64,000 bases of DNA from G963664835 sp963664835 (GCA_963664835.2 CAXXUG010000020.1:124001-188000); one strand, 5' to 3'. Positions 1 to 8,638 are shown, counted from the stretch's first letter. The notes: generated by a model from the sequence alone, not told the origin. Made by a program: numbers and translations.

Positions 1-128
1 ACAAAGACCTGACTTGGGCCCGAGAGTGCCCGCACTCGTTTTCCGGGCCCTCAATTCGGTGATTCCGGCCTTCCATACCCTCGCCTGCCGGATGAAGCCG
101 GGATGCGCGACTTCTACGAACCTCAAAC

Positions 129-821
129 ATGGAGAGTAGCCAATTGAGATCTAGCCCTTGGAAAACGCTCGCTGGAATCCTCCTGATTGCGCTTGGCGCA
201 CTGTTTATGCTCGATCAGGTGGAATACTTGGATGCAGGCCAGATTCTCCAGCGGACCTGGCCCCTGCCAATAGTCCTGTACGGCTGCCTCCGCTGGCTCG
301 CCAGGCCGGCGCGCGTGGTTACACCAGCGATTATTGTGGCCATCGGCCTGGTATTGCTGGCAGCCTCCCTCCAGTTCATTCCCGTTTCAGCACTCACCTT
401 TATCTGGCCCCTAGCGTTGATCGCGGTCGGCGTATGGATCCTGTTCAATCGCGCATCGCTGACCCGTCGGACCGGCAGCGACCCGGACAATGTGGACTCC
501 TTCGTGATATTCGGCAACGTCGAGACTCTCAGCCGATCGCAGCAGTTTCGCGGTGGCTCAGCCGTGTCAATGTTTGGCGAGATCAAGATGGATCTGCGCG
601 AAGCCCAACCAACCTCGGAAAACGCAACTCTTGACGCAACGTCGATATTTGGCGCAATCGCCGTTCGCGTCCCAAGAGATTGGAGAGTCGAGGTCAGCGG
701 CGCACCAATTTTTGGCGCGATAAACAACCGGGCCATTGCGGACGGCTCGCCATCACAGGATATGCCGACCCTGAAAGTCGACGCGCTGGCCGTATTCGGC
801 GAAGTCAAGATTGAGTACTGA
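129..821 (+). CDS. LiaF-like membrane protein (DUF5668-type N-terminus)
   Basis: This 230-residue protein has four predicted membrane segments (about residues 12-29, 43-57, 64-81 and 87-106) followed by a soluble tail from about residue 120. The tail carries repeated short hydrophobic/Gly motifs (VIFGNVE, SMFGEIK, SIFGAIAV, PIFGAI, AVFGEVK) typical of the beta-helical C-terminal domain of LiaF and related cell-wall-stress proteins. In Firmicutes LiaF modulates a membrane histidine kinase, but no two-component system is adjacent here, so a sensing role is only inferred. The ATG at 129 is the first in frame. The gene stands alone, upstream of a broken VOC gene. Family assignment is fairly confident; function is not. 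Confidence 0.7.
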   Translation: MESSQLRSSPWKTLAGILLIALGALFMLDQVEYLDAGQILQRTWPLPIVLYGCLRWLARPARVVTPAIIVAIGLVLLAASLQFIPVSALTFIWPLALIAVGVWILFNRASLTRRTGSDPDNVDSFVIFGNVETLSRSQQFRGGSAVSMFGEIKMDLREAQPTSENATLDATSIFGAIAVRVPRDWRVEVSGAPIFGAINNRAIADGSPSQDMPTLKVDALAVFGEVKIEY

Positions 822-893
822 GGGCGCTGGAAGTCTTGCGTGTCTAGCCACCCGCACCTAATATGAACGTTCGGAGGAGGCCAGAAAACAAAT

Positions 894-1277
894 ATGCCGA
901 GAGTTGTACATTTCGAAATCCACGCCGGCGACCCAGAGTGAGCGATCAGCTTTTACCAAGACGTGTTCGACTGGCAATTCCATAAGTGGGAAGGCCCGAT
1001 GGAGTACTGGATGATCATCACCGGTGCCGAGGGAACACCCGGAATCAACGGCGGCTTAGTCCAGCGCAGGGGCGAAGCCGGCGGCGACTCTGTAATAGCC
1101 TATGTGTGTACCATCCATGTCCCGTCCGTCGATGAGTACGCCGATAAGATCGCCGCAAACGGCGGCACCATAGTAGTCCCCAAGACGCCCATACCTGGCG
1201 TTGGTTGGCTGGTCCACGCCAAAGACACCGAAGGCAACATCTTCGGACTCCACCAAGAGGACTCATCCGCCGGCTGA
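894..1277 (+). pseudogene. VOC (glyoxalase/bleomycin-resistance) gene with in-frame TGA
   Basis: Reading from ATG 894 gives a typical VOC-family start (MPRVVHFEIHAGDPE) that hits TGA at 939-941 and then continues in the same frame (AISFYQDVFDW...) to the stop at 1275-1277. VOC relatives normally have Arg or Lys at the interrupted position, so one C-to-T change (CGA to TGA) explains the stop. An open frame restarts at GTG 963 but would lack the first beta strand. A purine-rich TCGGAGGAGG sequence lies upstream of the ATG. The protein would be a one-domain metal-dependent VOC enzyme of about 127 residues. Either a recent pseudogene or a sequencing error; selenocysteine was considered and rejected. 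Confidence 0.75.
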
Positions 1278-1371
1278 TCGTGCGCCGCCGGCTCCAATAC
1301 GGCCGCCCAGCGAATAGATGCTAGTATGCAGTTACGGAGATCCACGCTAGTAACCACGCCGAGGCACTATA

Positions 1372-1647
1372 GTGGCAACATACAGCATAAGTGAGTTCAA
1401 GGCCAGGCTCAGCGAAATACTCAAGGACGTAGATGACGGTAGAGACGTGATCATCACCCGCCGGGGAAAGCCATGTGGAAGGCTCACCGCAGTACCACAG
1501 CCGGCCCGGACCAAGCCGTCGCTCAGCACACTCAGGGGCTCCTTGCACGGCCTGCCGGACGCCGAGTACCAAGACTTTCTCGACATCAAAACGCTATGGG
1601 AACGTCGGCTGACGCATAACTGCCCAAGGAATCGAGCCGCCCCCTAA
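1372..1647 (+). CDS. Orphan Phd/YefM-family antitoxin
   Basis: This 91-residue protein begins at GTG 1372 and has the classic Phd/YefM N-terminal DNA-binding fold (ISEFKARLSEIL, then a VIITRRGKPCGRL beta hairpin) and a toxin-binding tail containing FLDIKTLWERR. Such antitoxins normally precede a VapC/PIN or RelE-type toxin in one operon and repress the shared promoter. No toxin frame follows: the next 80 bp are non-coding and then a dehydratase gene begins. It is therefore a solitary antitoxin, left after toxin loss or acting as a stand-alone repressor. The last 10 or so residues (NCPRNRAAP) look non-native, suggesting the operon was cut just after the antitoxin core. Confidence 0.75.
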   Translation: MATYSISEFKARLSEILKDVDDGRDVIITRRGKPCGRLTAVPQPARTKPSLSTLRGSLHGLPDAEYQDFLDIKTLWERRLTHNCPRNRAAP

Positions 1648-1727
1648 CTCCTGTAAGACCGCCCGCTAGCGCCATAACGCCCCGTGCTACAATCGCCGGC
1701 ATCCGTACGCAGCGGAGTTAGCGCGTT

Positions 1728-2879
1728 ATGAAAGTCACCGGCGTCACTCACTTCCTGGTCTCCTCCGGCACTCCAAAGAACTTCATCTTCGTCCGGGTCG
1801 ATACCGACGAAGGCATCTCCGGCTGGGGCGAGGCCTACACCCAGACCGACCGCGAGCCGGCCATAGCGGCCTACGTAGATCGCTTGGGCCAATACTTGGT
1901 CGGTCGCGATCCATTCAACGTCAAGCACTTCACCCACGCGATGTACCACGACGTTCTCGTCAAGCGCGGCTCGATGGAATCCTACTGCGCCCTCAGCGGA
2001 ATCGAGATCGCGCTCTGGGACATCGTCGGTAAGAAGCTCGAAGCGCCGGTCTACAAACTCCTCGGCGGTGCCTGCCGCGACAAGATCCGCGTCTATGCCA
2101 ACGGCTGGGCCGGCAACCCCCAGGACACTGATGCGGTCGCCGCACGCGCGGTTGAGACCACCAGGATGGGATTCGATGCCCTCAAGTGGGATCCCTTCCC
2201 CGATCCCTGGCGGGCCTATATCAGCAAGTATGAGGAAGACCTCACCGTCGAAGGCGTTGCCGCCGTACGCGCCGCCGTCGGGCCCGATGTCGACCTGCTG
2301 GTCGAAGCCCACCGCCGGCTCGCGCCGATGCACGCCGTCCGCGTAGCCCGCCGGATCGAGCAATACAATCCCTTCTGGTACGAAGAGCCGGTCTCGGCCC
2401 GCAACCTGCCGGCGCTGGCCACAGCCAAGCGAGACATCAACATCCCGATAGTCACCGGCGAGGAACTATACAGAAAGGCCGAGTTCCGCGAGGTCTTCGA
2501 GTCGCGCGCCGCCGACATCATCAATCCAGACATCTGCAACACCGGCGGCATTCTGGAGCTGAAGGAGATAGCGGCGATGGCCGAGACCTACTACGTCGTG
2601 GTCTCGCCTCACAACTTCAACAGCACCACGGTCGGCCTGGCCGCGACGTTACACCTCTGCGCGACAATTCCCAACTTCCTCATAACGGAGTACTTCGTCA
2701 ATCTGGCCGGCATTGGCGAAGAGCTTGCGACCAATCCGATCAAGGTCGATCACGGCTACATCCGGCTGCCCACCGGCCCCGGCCTCGGCATCGAGCTCGA
2801 TGAAGACGCCCTTGCCCGCCATCCCTACGAACAGCCGGCCCTGCGCTCAATCCGCCACCCCGGCGACGAGGGCCCCTGA
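1728..2879 (+). CDS. Mandelate racemase/muconate lactonizing (enolase superfamily) dehydratase, galactonate-dehydratase type
   Basis: This 383-residue enzyme has the enolase-superfamily capping domain (residues 1-115) and barrel. Likely metal ligands are E193, E219 and E245, with H195 and H295 as acid/base residues. The spacing of these five (2, 24, 26, 50) matches the D183/H185/E209/E235/H285 set of E. coli galactonate dehydratase, with Glu replacing the first Asp. It therefore probably dehydrates a sugar acid to a 2-keto-3-deoxy acid; the exact substrate cannot be read from sequence. Start ATG 1728 has GGAG about 11 bases upstream. The HpaI-type aldolase at 24 kb could act on such products, but they are 22 kb apart. 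SAR202 genomes are known for many paralogues of this superfamily. Confidence 0.85.
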   Translation: MKVTGVTHFLVSSGTPKNFIFVRVDTDEGISGWGEAYTQTDREPAIAAYVDRLGQYLVGRDPFNVKHFTHAMYHDVLVKRGSMESYCALSGIEIALWDIVGKKLEAPVYKLLGGACRDKIRVYANGWAGNPQDTDAVAARAVETTRMGFDALKWDPFPDPWRAYISKYEEDLTVEGVAAVRAAVGPDVDLLVEAHRRLAPMHAVRVARRIEQYNPFWYEEPVSARNLPALATAKRDINIPIVTGEELYRKAEFREVFESRAADIINPDICNTGGILELKEIAAMAETYYVVVSPHNFNSTTVGLAATLHLCATIPNFLITEYFVNLAGIGEELATNPIKVDHGYIRLPTGPGLGIELDEDALARHPYEQPALRSIRHPGDEGP

Positions 2880-3479
2880 CAGGGACAGGACTGTGATATG
2901 AACTTACGATGAATGGATCAGTGACGGGACGCCGGCTTCGAGGACTTCCGTTCCGATTACAAGACTACACTCGCGGTGATTCCAACTTTGGAGAAAATAG
3001 GTGAGGCTTCATCCTTTTGTGCTAATCGGTCCATCGAGAGTCCCCAATCGTCCATCGCACGCTGTGAAGCCTCCTACAAACGACCAAACCGGCCGACCTT
3101 CCAATTGAAGCCAAAATCACCGTAGAGGCGGGTTTGAAACCCGCCTGGCGCCGCGCGGGGGAATTCGCAAACCCCGCCGGCCAGAACGCCGATGTCGATT
3201 GTCCCGGTAGGCGCGGGCGGCCCAACTCCTACATTGGCCTGCAGGCGTCGACGATTGGTACGAAGACGTGCATCCAATAAACCTTGGTGCCGGCTCTCCA
3301 CGGCCGAACCGTGCCGAAATGTGGACCGTCGGCCAAGGGCGGAACGACAGAATGTAGCGCGGGAGCTTGTCCCCCGCTCCCGGCAGTCCGGCAACCAACC
3401 CAGATCCTGAGTCACCGTAGAGAGACCCGCCAACCGGTACCCCGTTTTTCACACCTTGGTATGCCGGCCCCTACGAAAC
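2880..3479. repeat. 600-bp intergenic region with dispersed palindromic repeats
   Basis: No convincing gene is present. At 3122-3146 is a copy of the REP palindrome (GTAGAGGCGGGTTTGAAACC plus complement). At 3355-3388 is the AGCGCGGGAGCTTGTCCCCC hairpin repeat, and at 3440-3480 a degraded copy of the TTTTCATACC...CCGGC...GGTACGAAAA element. Short frames here (67-154 codons) lack start signals and family resemblance and are repeat-derived. Confidence 0.7.
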
Positions 3480-4583
3480 TCACATACTCAGATCGTTCAG
3501 GTTGTAGTTCTTCAGCACCTTCTCCCGCGTCGCCTCACTCCAGCGGTTTTCGTCCAACTCGTTCGCCAGCGGTCTATAGACATAGCTTGGCTCATCCGGA
3601 AACCGCTGCCGGCGGGCATCGACAGCCAGCGCGATCAGACGCGAACGCTCGTGGACGCGCGCTTCGTCGTAGCGCCCCGGCTTCCATCCTTGGCCCCCCA
3701 GGACCGAGGCCCGTCGGTGAAATCCGAATACGTACGTCGCCCGCATAGCCGACGATGTGTTTGCAAATGACCCGTGAAGGACCTGGCGGTTGCATATCGC
3801 CACGTCACCCGGGTTGCACACCATCGGCACCGAGTCGGGCAGCCGGTCCGAGCCGCCATTCGCAGCCACCAGCGCCTTGATGTCGACCTTGCCCAGCTTG
3901 TGCGTTCCCGGCACCACCCACAGCGCGTTGGCCGGCCTGCTTCCATACAGCTGCACCATGAAGTTGAATCCGTGGGTACCATCGTCCAAGTCGGGATTGT
4001 CCCAGTGCGTCGTCCCATCCTGGTGCCAGGCCACCGAAGGGCCCCAACCAGGCTGCTTTACCCAGATACTCTCGGAAAACGGTGTGAAATCCGGCCCGTT
4101 GATCTGCTCCGCGATCCGCAGCAGGTCCGGATGTCCGTACAGCCGCAAAGCCGAGTCCATCAGCTGCAGCGGGCTCGATATGTGCAACAAGACCTCATCA
4201 GGCGCGTCGTCCGGCGCCTCCGGCTCGATCATCTTCGCCTGATACCTTCCGCCAGAGACCTCCGTACCCCCGTAGGGATCGCTCAACGGCCGGGCAAAGC
4301 GAAAGCTCGGCAACTCGAACTCGCCGCCAATCGCCGGCCGGCCGGAGGCATCAGTGCCCGAGGTACTTGAAACCGGCGCCCGGGCCAGCACCTCCTCGAA
4401 CTCCTTCACCAACTCGTCGAGCTCATCGCCGCCCACCGCACCCTCGAACACGTAGAACCCCGCTTCCCAGTAGGCCTCGACGATATCTGCCCTTAGAGCG
4501 CCGTTTGCGTCGAATGCCATAGGCCCCCGGTTGCCCAGGATCAGTGCCCTTTGCTCACCCTCAAAATAGTATTCTTCGTGCAA
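3480..4583 (-). CDS. Phytanoyl-CoA dioxygenase (PhyH) family Fe(II)/2-oxoglutarate oxygenase
   Basis: This protein of 367 residues (from TTG 4583) contains the double-stranded beta-helix motif WHQDGTTH, giving Fe ligands H187 and D189, and a distal LHGSFANTS with H270, followed by an Arg (about residue 281) in SSAMRATYVF suited to bind 2-oxoglutarate. PhyH enzymes hydroxylate carbon skeletons; SAR202 bacteria are rich in them, presumably for recalcitrant organic matter, but no substrate can be named. The TTG start is chosen because GGGAGG lies 5 bases upstream; an in-frame GTG lies 11 codons earlier and an ATG 21 codons later. It is a single gene, convergent with the dehydratase and flanked by repeats. 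Confidence 0.85.
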   Translation of the reverse strand: MHEEYYFEGEQRALILGNRGPMAFDANGALRADIVEAYWEAGFYVFEGAVGGDELDELVKEFEEVLARAPVSSTSGTDASGRPAIGGEFELPSFRFARPLSDPYGGTEVSGGRYQAKMIEPEAPDDAPDEVLLHISSPLQLMDSALRLYGHPDLLRIAEQINGPDFTPFSESIWVKQPGWGPSVAWHQDGTTHWDNPDLDDGTHGFNFMVQLYGSRPANALWVVPGTHKLGKVDIKALVAANGGSDRLPDSVPMVCNPGDVAICNRQVLHGSFANTSSAMRATYVFGFHRRASVLGGQGWKPGRYDEARVHERSRLIALAVDARRQRFPDEPSYVYRPLANELDENRWSEATREKVLKNYNLNDLSM

Positions 4584-5083
4584 ACTCTGCCTCCCGAGGC
4601 TTCCAGATTCGTGCACTCACTGCCTGTCTATAGTGTAAAGCCTGATGCCGCATTTTCACGCCTTCGCCAATCCCGCCCCCATTCGTCATTGGTACGAAAA
4701 TGATCCGACGCGGTCCCGAGAATGCCCGCATTCGTCAACCTGACCTCCCGTTCGTCATTGGTACGAAAATGACGTTACGCGGCCCGAGAGTGCCCGCATT
4801 CGACCGCTCCCGCACTCGTCTACTTGGCCTCCCAACGGTCACTCCGGCGAAAGCCGGAGTCCAGAGGGGTGGGGGCTTGTCCCCCGCTCCCGGTGGTCCG
4901 GCAACCAACCCTGATCCCGAGCCATCTTAGAGAAGACTCGTCAACCGGTGCCCCGATTTTCATACCTTGGTGTGCCGGCGCAAGCCGGGATGAGCGATTG
5001 GTACGAAAATGATCCGACGCGGTCCCGAGAATGCCCGCATTCGTCAACCTGACCTCCCGTTCGTCATTGGTACGAAAATGACC
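4584..5083. repeat. Repeat-dense intergenic block next to IS110 copy 1
   Basis: The segment 4690-4778 closely repeats the sequence that flanks both IS110 copies on the left (4996-5085 and 39821-39910) but has no IS after it, so it resembles an empty site. The stretch 4758-5011 (254 bp) is identical to 25015-25268. It contains the CTCCGGCGAAAGCCGGAG hairpin (about 4850), a truncated form of the CTTGTCCCCC repeat (about 4877), and the TTTTCATACC...GGTACGAAAA element (4957-5010). No gene is supported. Confidence 0.8.
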
Positions 5084-6307
5084 TTACGCGGCTTCGATGG
5101 TGACCCGATATCCTAAACGTTGAAGGCGTTTGACGCTGCTGCGCACGATGTGGCTCTTGTCCCTCCGGTCGAAGTAGTCGGCACCCAGGTCGTCGTAGTC
5201 GGTGCCATATCGCAGCAGTTGGTAGATGACCTTGAGCACTGTGTGGGCAATGGCAGTGATGGCGCGCTTGCGTCCCCTGCGAGCGGCGATTCTCCGATAT
5301 CGAGCTGAGAGATAGGTGTGCTTGGTTCGTGCAGCGGACTGTGCAACTTCTGTCAGGATCGCGCTGAGCCAAGGGCTGCCCCGGCCGGTGAACCCGCTCT
5401 TGCGCTTGCCGGCGGATTGGTAGTTGCCGGGACTGATCTTGGCCCAAGAGGCAAGGTGTTTTGCCGAAGGGAATCTCGACATGTCAGTACCTATCTCGGC
5501 GATGATGTCCTCAGCAGCACGGCGACCGACTCCGGGGATGGCATCAAGGCGATTGATCGTGTCCTCTAAAGGGGCAAACCTACGGGCGACCTCCTTGTCG
5601 AGATGCGCAATCTGCGTTTCGCACATCTCCAGAGACTGCAGCAGGACTCCAAGCATAAATCGCTGGTGGTGACCCATAGTTCCACGCAGGGCCCAACGCA
5701 ACTCCTCCAGCTTCTTCCTCAGCAACCCTCTGGCCAACTCGGCAAGGACGTTGGGGTCCTGCTCACCAGCAATCAAGGCTCTGAGCATCTCACGCCCAGA
5801 GACCCCGAGAATGTCTGTAGCGACCGAGGCCAACTTGATGTTGCCTCCTTCCAGGACCTTGTGCATCTGGCTGGCGATCTGAGCCTTATTCTGGACCACT
5901 CTGCGTCGGTAGCGAACTAACTCTCGCAGCTCACGCTGAGGTCGATCGGGGATGAAACTTGGCTTCAACAGGCCGTGCCTGAGTAGCTCCGCAATCCATT
6001 CAGAGTCTCTCACGTCCGTCTTACGACCGGGGACGGCCTTGATCTGGCGCGCGTTTGCCACCACCAACTCGAACTCTTCCTCCAACAGATTGTAGATCGG
6101 CTTCCAGTACACGCCGGTGCTCTCCATCCCCACAGTGGTGACCCGCATCTCAGTCAACCAATCACCCAGAGTCAGAAGCTCTCCGTAAGTGGTCCCGAAC
6201 GTCCGAATCTGCCGATCGTCCGGGGTTATCACACAGGCAGTGACCGACTTCTTGTGGACATCCAGGCCACAGCAGCGTTCACGAAATCGTTCAATTACCG
6301 AAGTCAT
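5084..6307 (-). CDS. IS110-family transposase (DEDD), copy 1
   Basis: This 407-residue recombinase has the N-terminal RuvC-like DEDD domain (GLDVHKKSVTACV with the first Asp, METSGVYW-like MESTGVYW with the Glu, and KTDVRDSEWIAELL with the later Asps). The C-terminal Tnp_20 domain follows (IPGVGRRAAEDIIAEIG, then ISPGNYQSAGKRKSGF holding the conserved Ser). IS110 enzymes recombine DNA guided by a bridge RNA encoded in the element's own non-coding end. Start ATG 6307 has AGGAGA 7 bases upstream; an upstream in-frame start at 6358 falls in the predicted ncRNA and is rejected. It is intact and likely active. Its last codons lie next to the host repeat. Confidence 0.95.
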   Translation of the reverse strand: MTSVIERFRERCCGLDVHKKSVTACVITPDDRQIRTFGTTYGELLTLGDWLTEMRVTTVGMESTGVYWKPIYNLLEEEFELVVANARQIKAVPGRKTDVRDSEWIAELLRHGLLKPSFIPDRPQRELRELVRYRRRVVQNKAQIASQMHKVLEGGNIKLASVATDILGVSGREMLRALIAGEQDPNVLAELARGLLRKKLEELRWALRGTMGHHQRFMLGVLLQSLEMCETQIAHLDKEVARRFAPLEDTINRLDAIPGVGRRAAEDIIAEIGTDMSRFPSAKHLASWAKISPGNYQSAGKRKSGFTGRGSPWLSAILTEVAQSAARTKHTYLSARYRRIAARRGRKRAITAIAHTVLKVIYQLLRYGTDYDDLGADYFDRRDKSHIVRSSVKRLQRLGYRVTIEAA

Positions 6308-6500
6308 ACCTATCTCCTCTCTTCTCGAAAATGGTCTACCGGTTGGGGGCGACCCCAAAACGAGTAAAGTTGGTACGCGTGCTCACTCTTGGCGGAGTGG
6401 CGACAACTAGGTGTACTAGACGGGTCGCCAGAGTCAGATTGGTACCCGAGCTCGAAGCGCCAATGACTCCCGAACTCTTCCAACAACCAGTGCACTCAAG
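6308..6500 (-). ncRNA. Candidate IS110 bridge RNA region, copy 1
   Basis: This is the roughly 190-nt non-coding 5' end of the IS110 element, where IS110-group bridge RNAs are encoded (established for IS621). Visible structure includes a 6-bp stem TTGGGG/CCCCAA with a 4-nt loop (about 6345-6360) and a GGCGA/TCGCC stem enclosing CTAGGTGTACTAG (about 6400-6430). Two internal stretches, ATTGGTAC (6438-6445) and GTTGGTACGC (6369-6378), resemble the ATTGGTACGAAAAT host repeat flanking the IS, as expected of guide loops. Expression is not shown; the extent is approximate. Confidence 0.55.
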
Positions 6501-6546
6501 TTTTCATTTCTTGGTGTGCCGGCGCAAGCCGGGATGGGTGATTGGT

Positions 6547-6730
6547 ACGAAAATGATCTCTCTTTGCCCCGAGAATGCCCACGCACCACCGCTTCCGCAC
6601 TCGTTGTTCCGGCCCCCCTTTCGCCATTCCCGCAAGAAGCGTACCCTGTATCGGCCTCTGGCGGACGGGAATCCAGAGGGGCGGGGAGGGGACTGAGGCA
6701 CTCCGACTTGTTCTCAGCTCCGTGCCCGGT
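6547..6730. repeat. Composite intergenic repeat right of IS110 copy 1
   Basis: The region continues the GGTACGAAAATG end of the dispersed element. It then holds a CGAGAATGCCC segment and a repeat with CCCGCAAGAAGCGTACCCTG and an outer CCCG/CGGG pairing (about 6622-6690) that recurs at 41458-41520. No gene is supported. Confidence 0.65.
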
Positions 6731-7081
6731 TCAGCGAAAGAGTATCGGGACGAAGACGAACGCCCCCACGGCAACTGCCCCGATGGAGGCAAAAATAACC
6801 CCGCCGGCTGCTACGTCCTTCGCCCTGCCGACAAGTGGATTCCTCCCCGGACAGGCCGCGTCCGCAAGGAACTCCAACGCCGTATTCAGCGCCTCCGCCG
6901 TCCAGACTGCCGCTATGGCCAAGAATAGCAGGGCCCACTCTATGGGCCCGATGCCGGCCCACAGTCCCAGGGCAACAACGGCCACGGTCGCGGCCAGATG
7001 AATTCTGCTGTTGGGCTGGGTGGACAGAAGCGCCCCAATGCCTCTGAAGCCGTTGGCGAACGCTCTGGGCAGGTGCCTCAC
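6731..7081 (-). CDS. dgkA: Diacylglycerol/undecaprenol kinase family protein
   Basis: This 116-residue integral membrane kinase has the family signature EALNTALE...GRAKDVAAGGV and three hydrophobic segments (about residues 30-50, 53-72 and 90-112). In Gram-positives the family (DgkA/UndK) phosphorylates undecaprenol, feeding the lipid carrier for peptidoglycan; in Proteobacteria it phosphorylates diacylglycerol. The start is ATG 7081. It is a single gene between repeats, not obviously operonic; in many genomes it is next to ybeY or era, which are absent here. The length matches the family, so it is probably functional. Confidence 0.88.
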   Translation of the reverse strand: MRHLPRAFANGFRGIGALLSTQPNSRIHLAATVAVVALGLWAGIGPIEWALLFLAIAAVWTAEALNTALEFLADAACPGRNPLVGRAKDVAAGGVIFASIGAVAVGAFVFVPILFR

Positions 7082-7325
7082 AATGGATCTACCGGTAGGT
7101 TGGGCCCGGCCCGCTCGCGGCCACGTCTCGAATCATTGGGTGCGCGGAGGGGAAATGTAGCGCGGGGGCTTGTCCCCCGCTGGGGCCGGGGTGGGGCGTG
7201 GCAGATCCCATCGTGAAAATCCCTTAATTCCTTATATCATGACCCACCGGCGCCCGCCGGCATTGCCGATCCGTCTTCACTCCCTACACAGCGATTATAA
7301 TCACGCCGACCGGCTGATAACGCCC
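7082..7325. repeat. Short intergenic region with CTTGTCCCCC hairpin repeat
   Basis: The copy of the repeat family lies at about 7154-7183 (AATGTAGCGCGGGGGCTTGT followed by the complementary CCCCCGCT). The remainder shows no gene or RNA. Confidence 0.6.
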
Positions 7326-8177
7326 TCACAAGTTGACCAGCAGCAGCGCGGCCGCAGCAAGGACCACGCCGGCCAATGCCGGCCGGCTCAGCTTTTCGCC
7401 CCAGACCCACGCACCTGAAACTACCGCCACGAGAACCGCACCGGCAGTGGAGATCGGAAACAACACGCTGGCTGGCAGCCAACTTAGCGCAAACATCATC
7501 GCCAGCGTGCCACCGCCATTCGCCAGCCCTAGGATCGAGCCAATCATCAGATCGTCCCGCGTCGGCCGCAGGCGTTGGTACAGACCGACGACGATCCCAA
7601 CGAGGCAGGCAATCGCGAACCAGACCGCGACAAATACCGGCTGGGCCCCTGACAGGCCGCTCTCTTGGAACGCCTTCGCGACAAGGGGCGTAACGCTGAT
7701 GATCAGAAACATGCTCGTCAGCCACAGCCAGCCGGAGCCGGCCCGGCCTATGTCAGTAGGCCGAACTCGCAAGGTCAGCAAGGGCAGCGCCAAAGATGCG
7801 ATGACTATGCCGGCCAGTCGAGCCACGGAAGGCTGTTCCCCCCAGTATAGGATCGATGCGGCAACCGCCGGCATCACCGTCAACCTGGCCGCTGTGGTTG
7901 TGATGCCGACGCCAAACAGGCGAAGGGCCCGCAGATACACCAGATACGAGATCCCATAGGAGAGGCCGGCTAACGTCGCGTAACCCGCCGTGAGCGCCGT
8001 CAATCCCCCAGACCCCACGACTATCGCAATAGCCCCGGTCAGAACTGCGCCGACACCATAGTTCACGGCCCCTATCATTACCAGATTGGCCCCACCACGC
8101 TGGGACCATTTGATAATGTGGCCAAATCCCACTGATGCAAGGACATTCAGCGCTAGGAAGAGATAACCGATGTTCAA
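7326..8177 (-). CDS. EamA/DMT-superfamily transporter
   Basis: This 283-residue protein has about ten hydrophobic helices in two repeated halves (residues 1-140 and 145-283), typical of drug/metabolite transporters with EamA domains. The second half ends AGAVLVAVVSGAWVWGEKL, a recognisable EamA pattern. It probably exports or takes up a small metabolite, but the substrate cannot be inferred. Start TTG 8177 has AGGTG 5 bases upstream. It is a lone minus-strand gene upstream of the lipid kinase, with a 240-bp repeat-bearing gap between them. Confidence 0.85.
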   Translation of the reverse strand: MNIGYLFLALNVLASVGFGHIIKWSQRGGANLVMIGAVNYGVGAVLTGAIAIVVGSGGLTALTAGYATLAGLSYGISYLVYLRALRLFGVGITTTAARLTVMPAVAASILYWGEQPSVARLAGIVIASLALPLLTLRVRPTDIGRAGSGWLWLTSMFLIISVTPLVAKAFQESGLSGAQPVFVAVWFAIACLVGIVVGLYQRLRPTRDDLMIGSILGLANGGGTLAMMFALSWLPASVLFPISTAGAVLVAVVSGAWVWGEKLSRPALAGVVLAAAALLLVNL

Positions 8178-8341
8178 CTGACACCTGGCAACGCGCGGGA
8201 TTGGAGCTTATCTTGGACAGCAGCCGAGAATACCTGCTCCAGCTTGTGCATTAACAGCTTGAGCTACTCAGGAGGAGAGGGGCCTATCTCGATCGGGTTC
8301 GAGAAGGGCCGCCCAACGCCTGTTTCGTCCGTTTCCGTCCA

Positions 8342-8560
8342 TTAGATTATCGAGTTTACTAACATGGTCACGAACGTGAGAATGCCCACCCAGCCGGCAA
8401 TAACCAGCGCCACAAATACCAGGACCTCGATTATTCCCCTGGGCCACTCTCCACGAACCCTCGTGCCCAGGTCGACTTCGCCAGGGCGCGCCGGTATCGC
8501 CACCCACACGACGAAGAGTATCGAGAATACAACGGCCGGTACTGCAAATTCTATGGCCAA
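8342..8560 (-). CDS. Small membrane protein, twin A
   Basis: This 72-residue protein has two hydrophobic segments (about residues 5-24 and 44-70) flanking a polar PARPGEVDLGTRVRGEW loop. It is clearly paralogous to the 69-residue protein encoded just upstream, the two sharing the pattern MAIEF..PAVVFS.LFV.WVAIPARP.EVDLG...RGEW. The start is TTG with no clear Shine-Dalgarno sequence. The family is unrecognised. Conservation of the twin pair argues that both are real genes; their tight spacing suggests one transcript. Confidence 0.65.
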   Translation of the reverse strand: MAIEFAVPAVVFSILFVVWVAIPARPGEVDLGTRVRGEWPRGIIEVLVFVALVIAGWVGILTFVTMLVNSII

Positions 8561-8638
8561 CTGGGTGCGTACTACTCAACCTGCCATGGCACACTGATCG
8601 CCGGCCCGGCTGGCCGCCGGCTCCTGAGTCGGTCTCCG

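Larger units (their letters stand above)
4996..6546 (-). mobile_element. IS110-family insertion sequence, copy 1 (identical 1551-bp block)
   Basis: Bases 4996-6546 match 39821-41371 exactly as far as I can compare by eye, and identity stops abruptly at both ends. The block holds one transposase gene with about 190 bp of non-coding DNA upstream and little downstream, the usual IS110-group arrangement. There are no terminal inverted repeats. The outer parts (4996-5083 and about 6501-6546) are host repeat sequence, so the true ends probably lie near 5080 and 6500. Perfect identity implies recent transposition or gene conversion. Confidence 0.85.

Noticed and set aside
939..941. TGA in the VOC gene as a second selenocysteine
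   Set aside because: Relatives have Arg/Lys here, not Cys, and no stable hairpin with a G-containing loop lies 16-37 nt downstream.
4824..5012. Short frames of 62-66 codons repeated at 4.8 and 25.1 kb
   Set aside because: They arise because the 254-bp repeat is open in one frame; no start signal or protein features.
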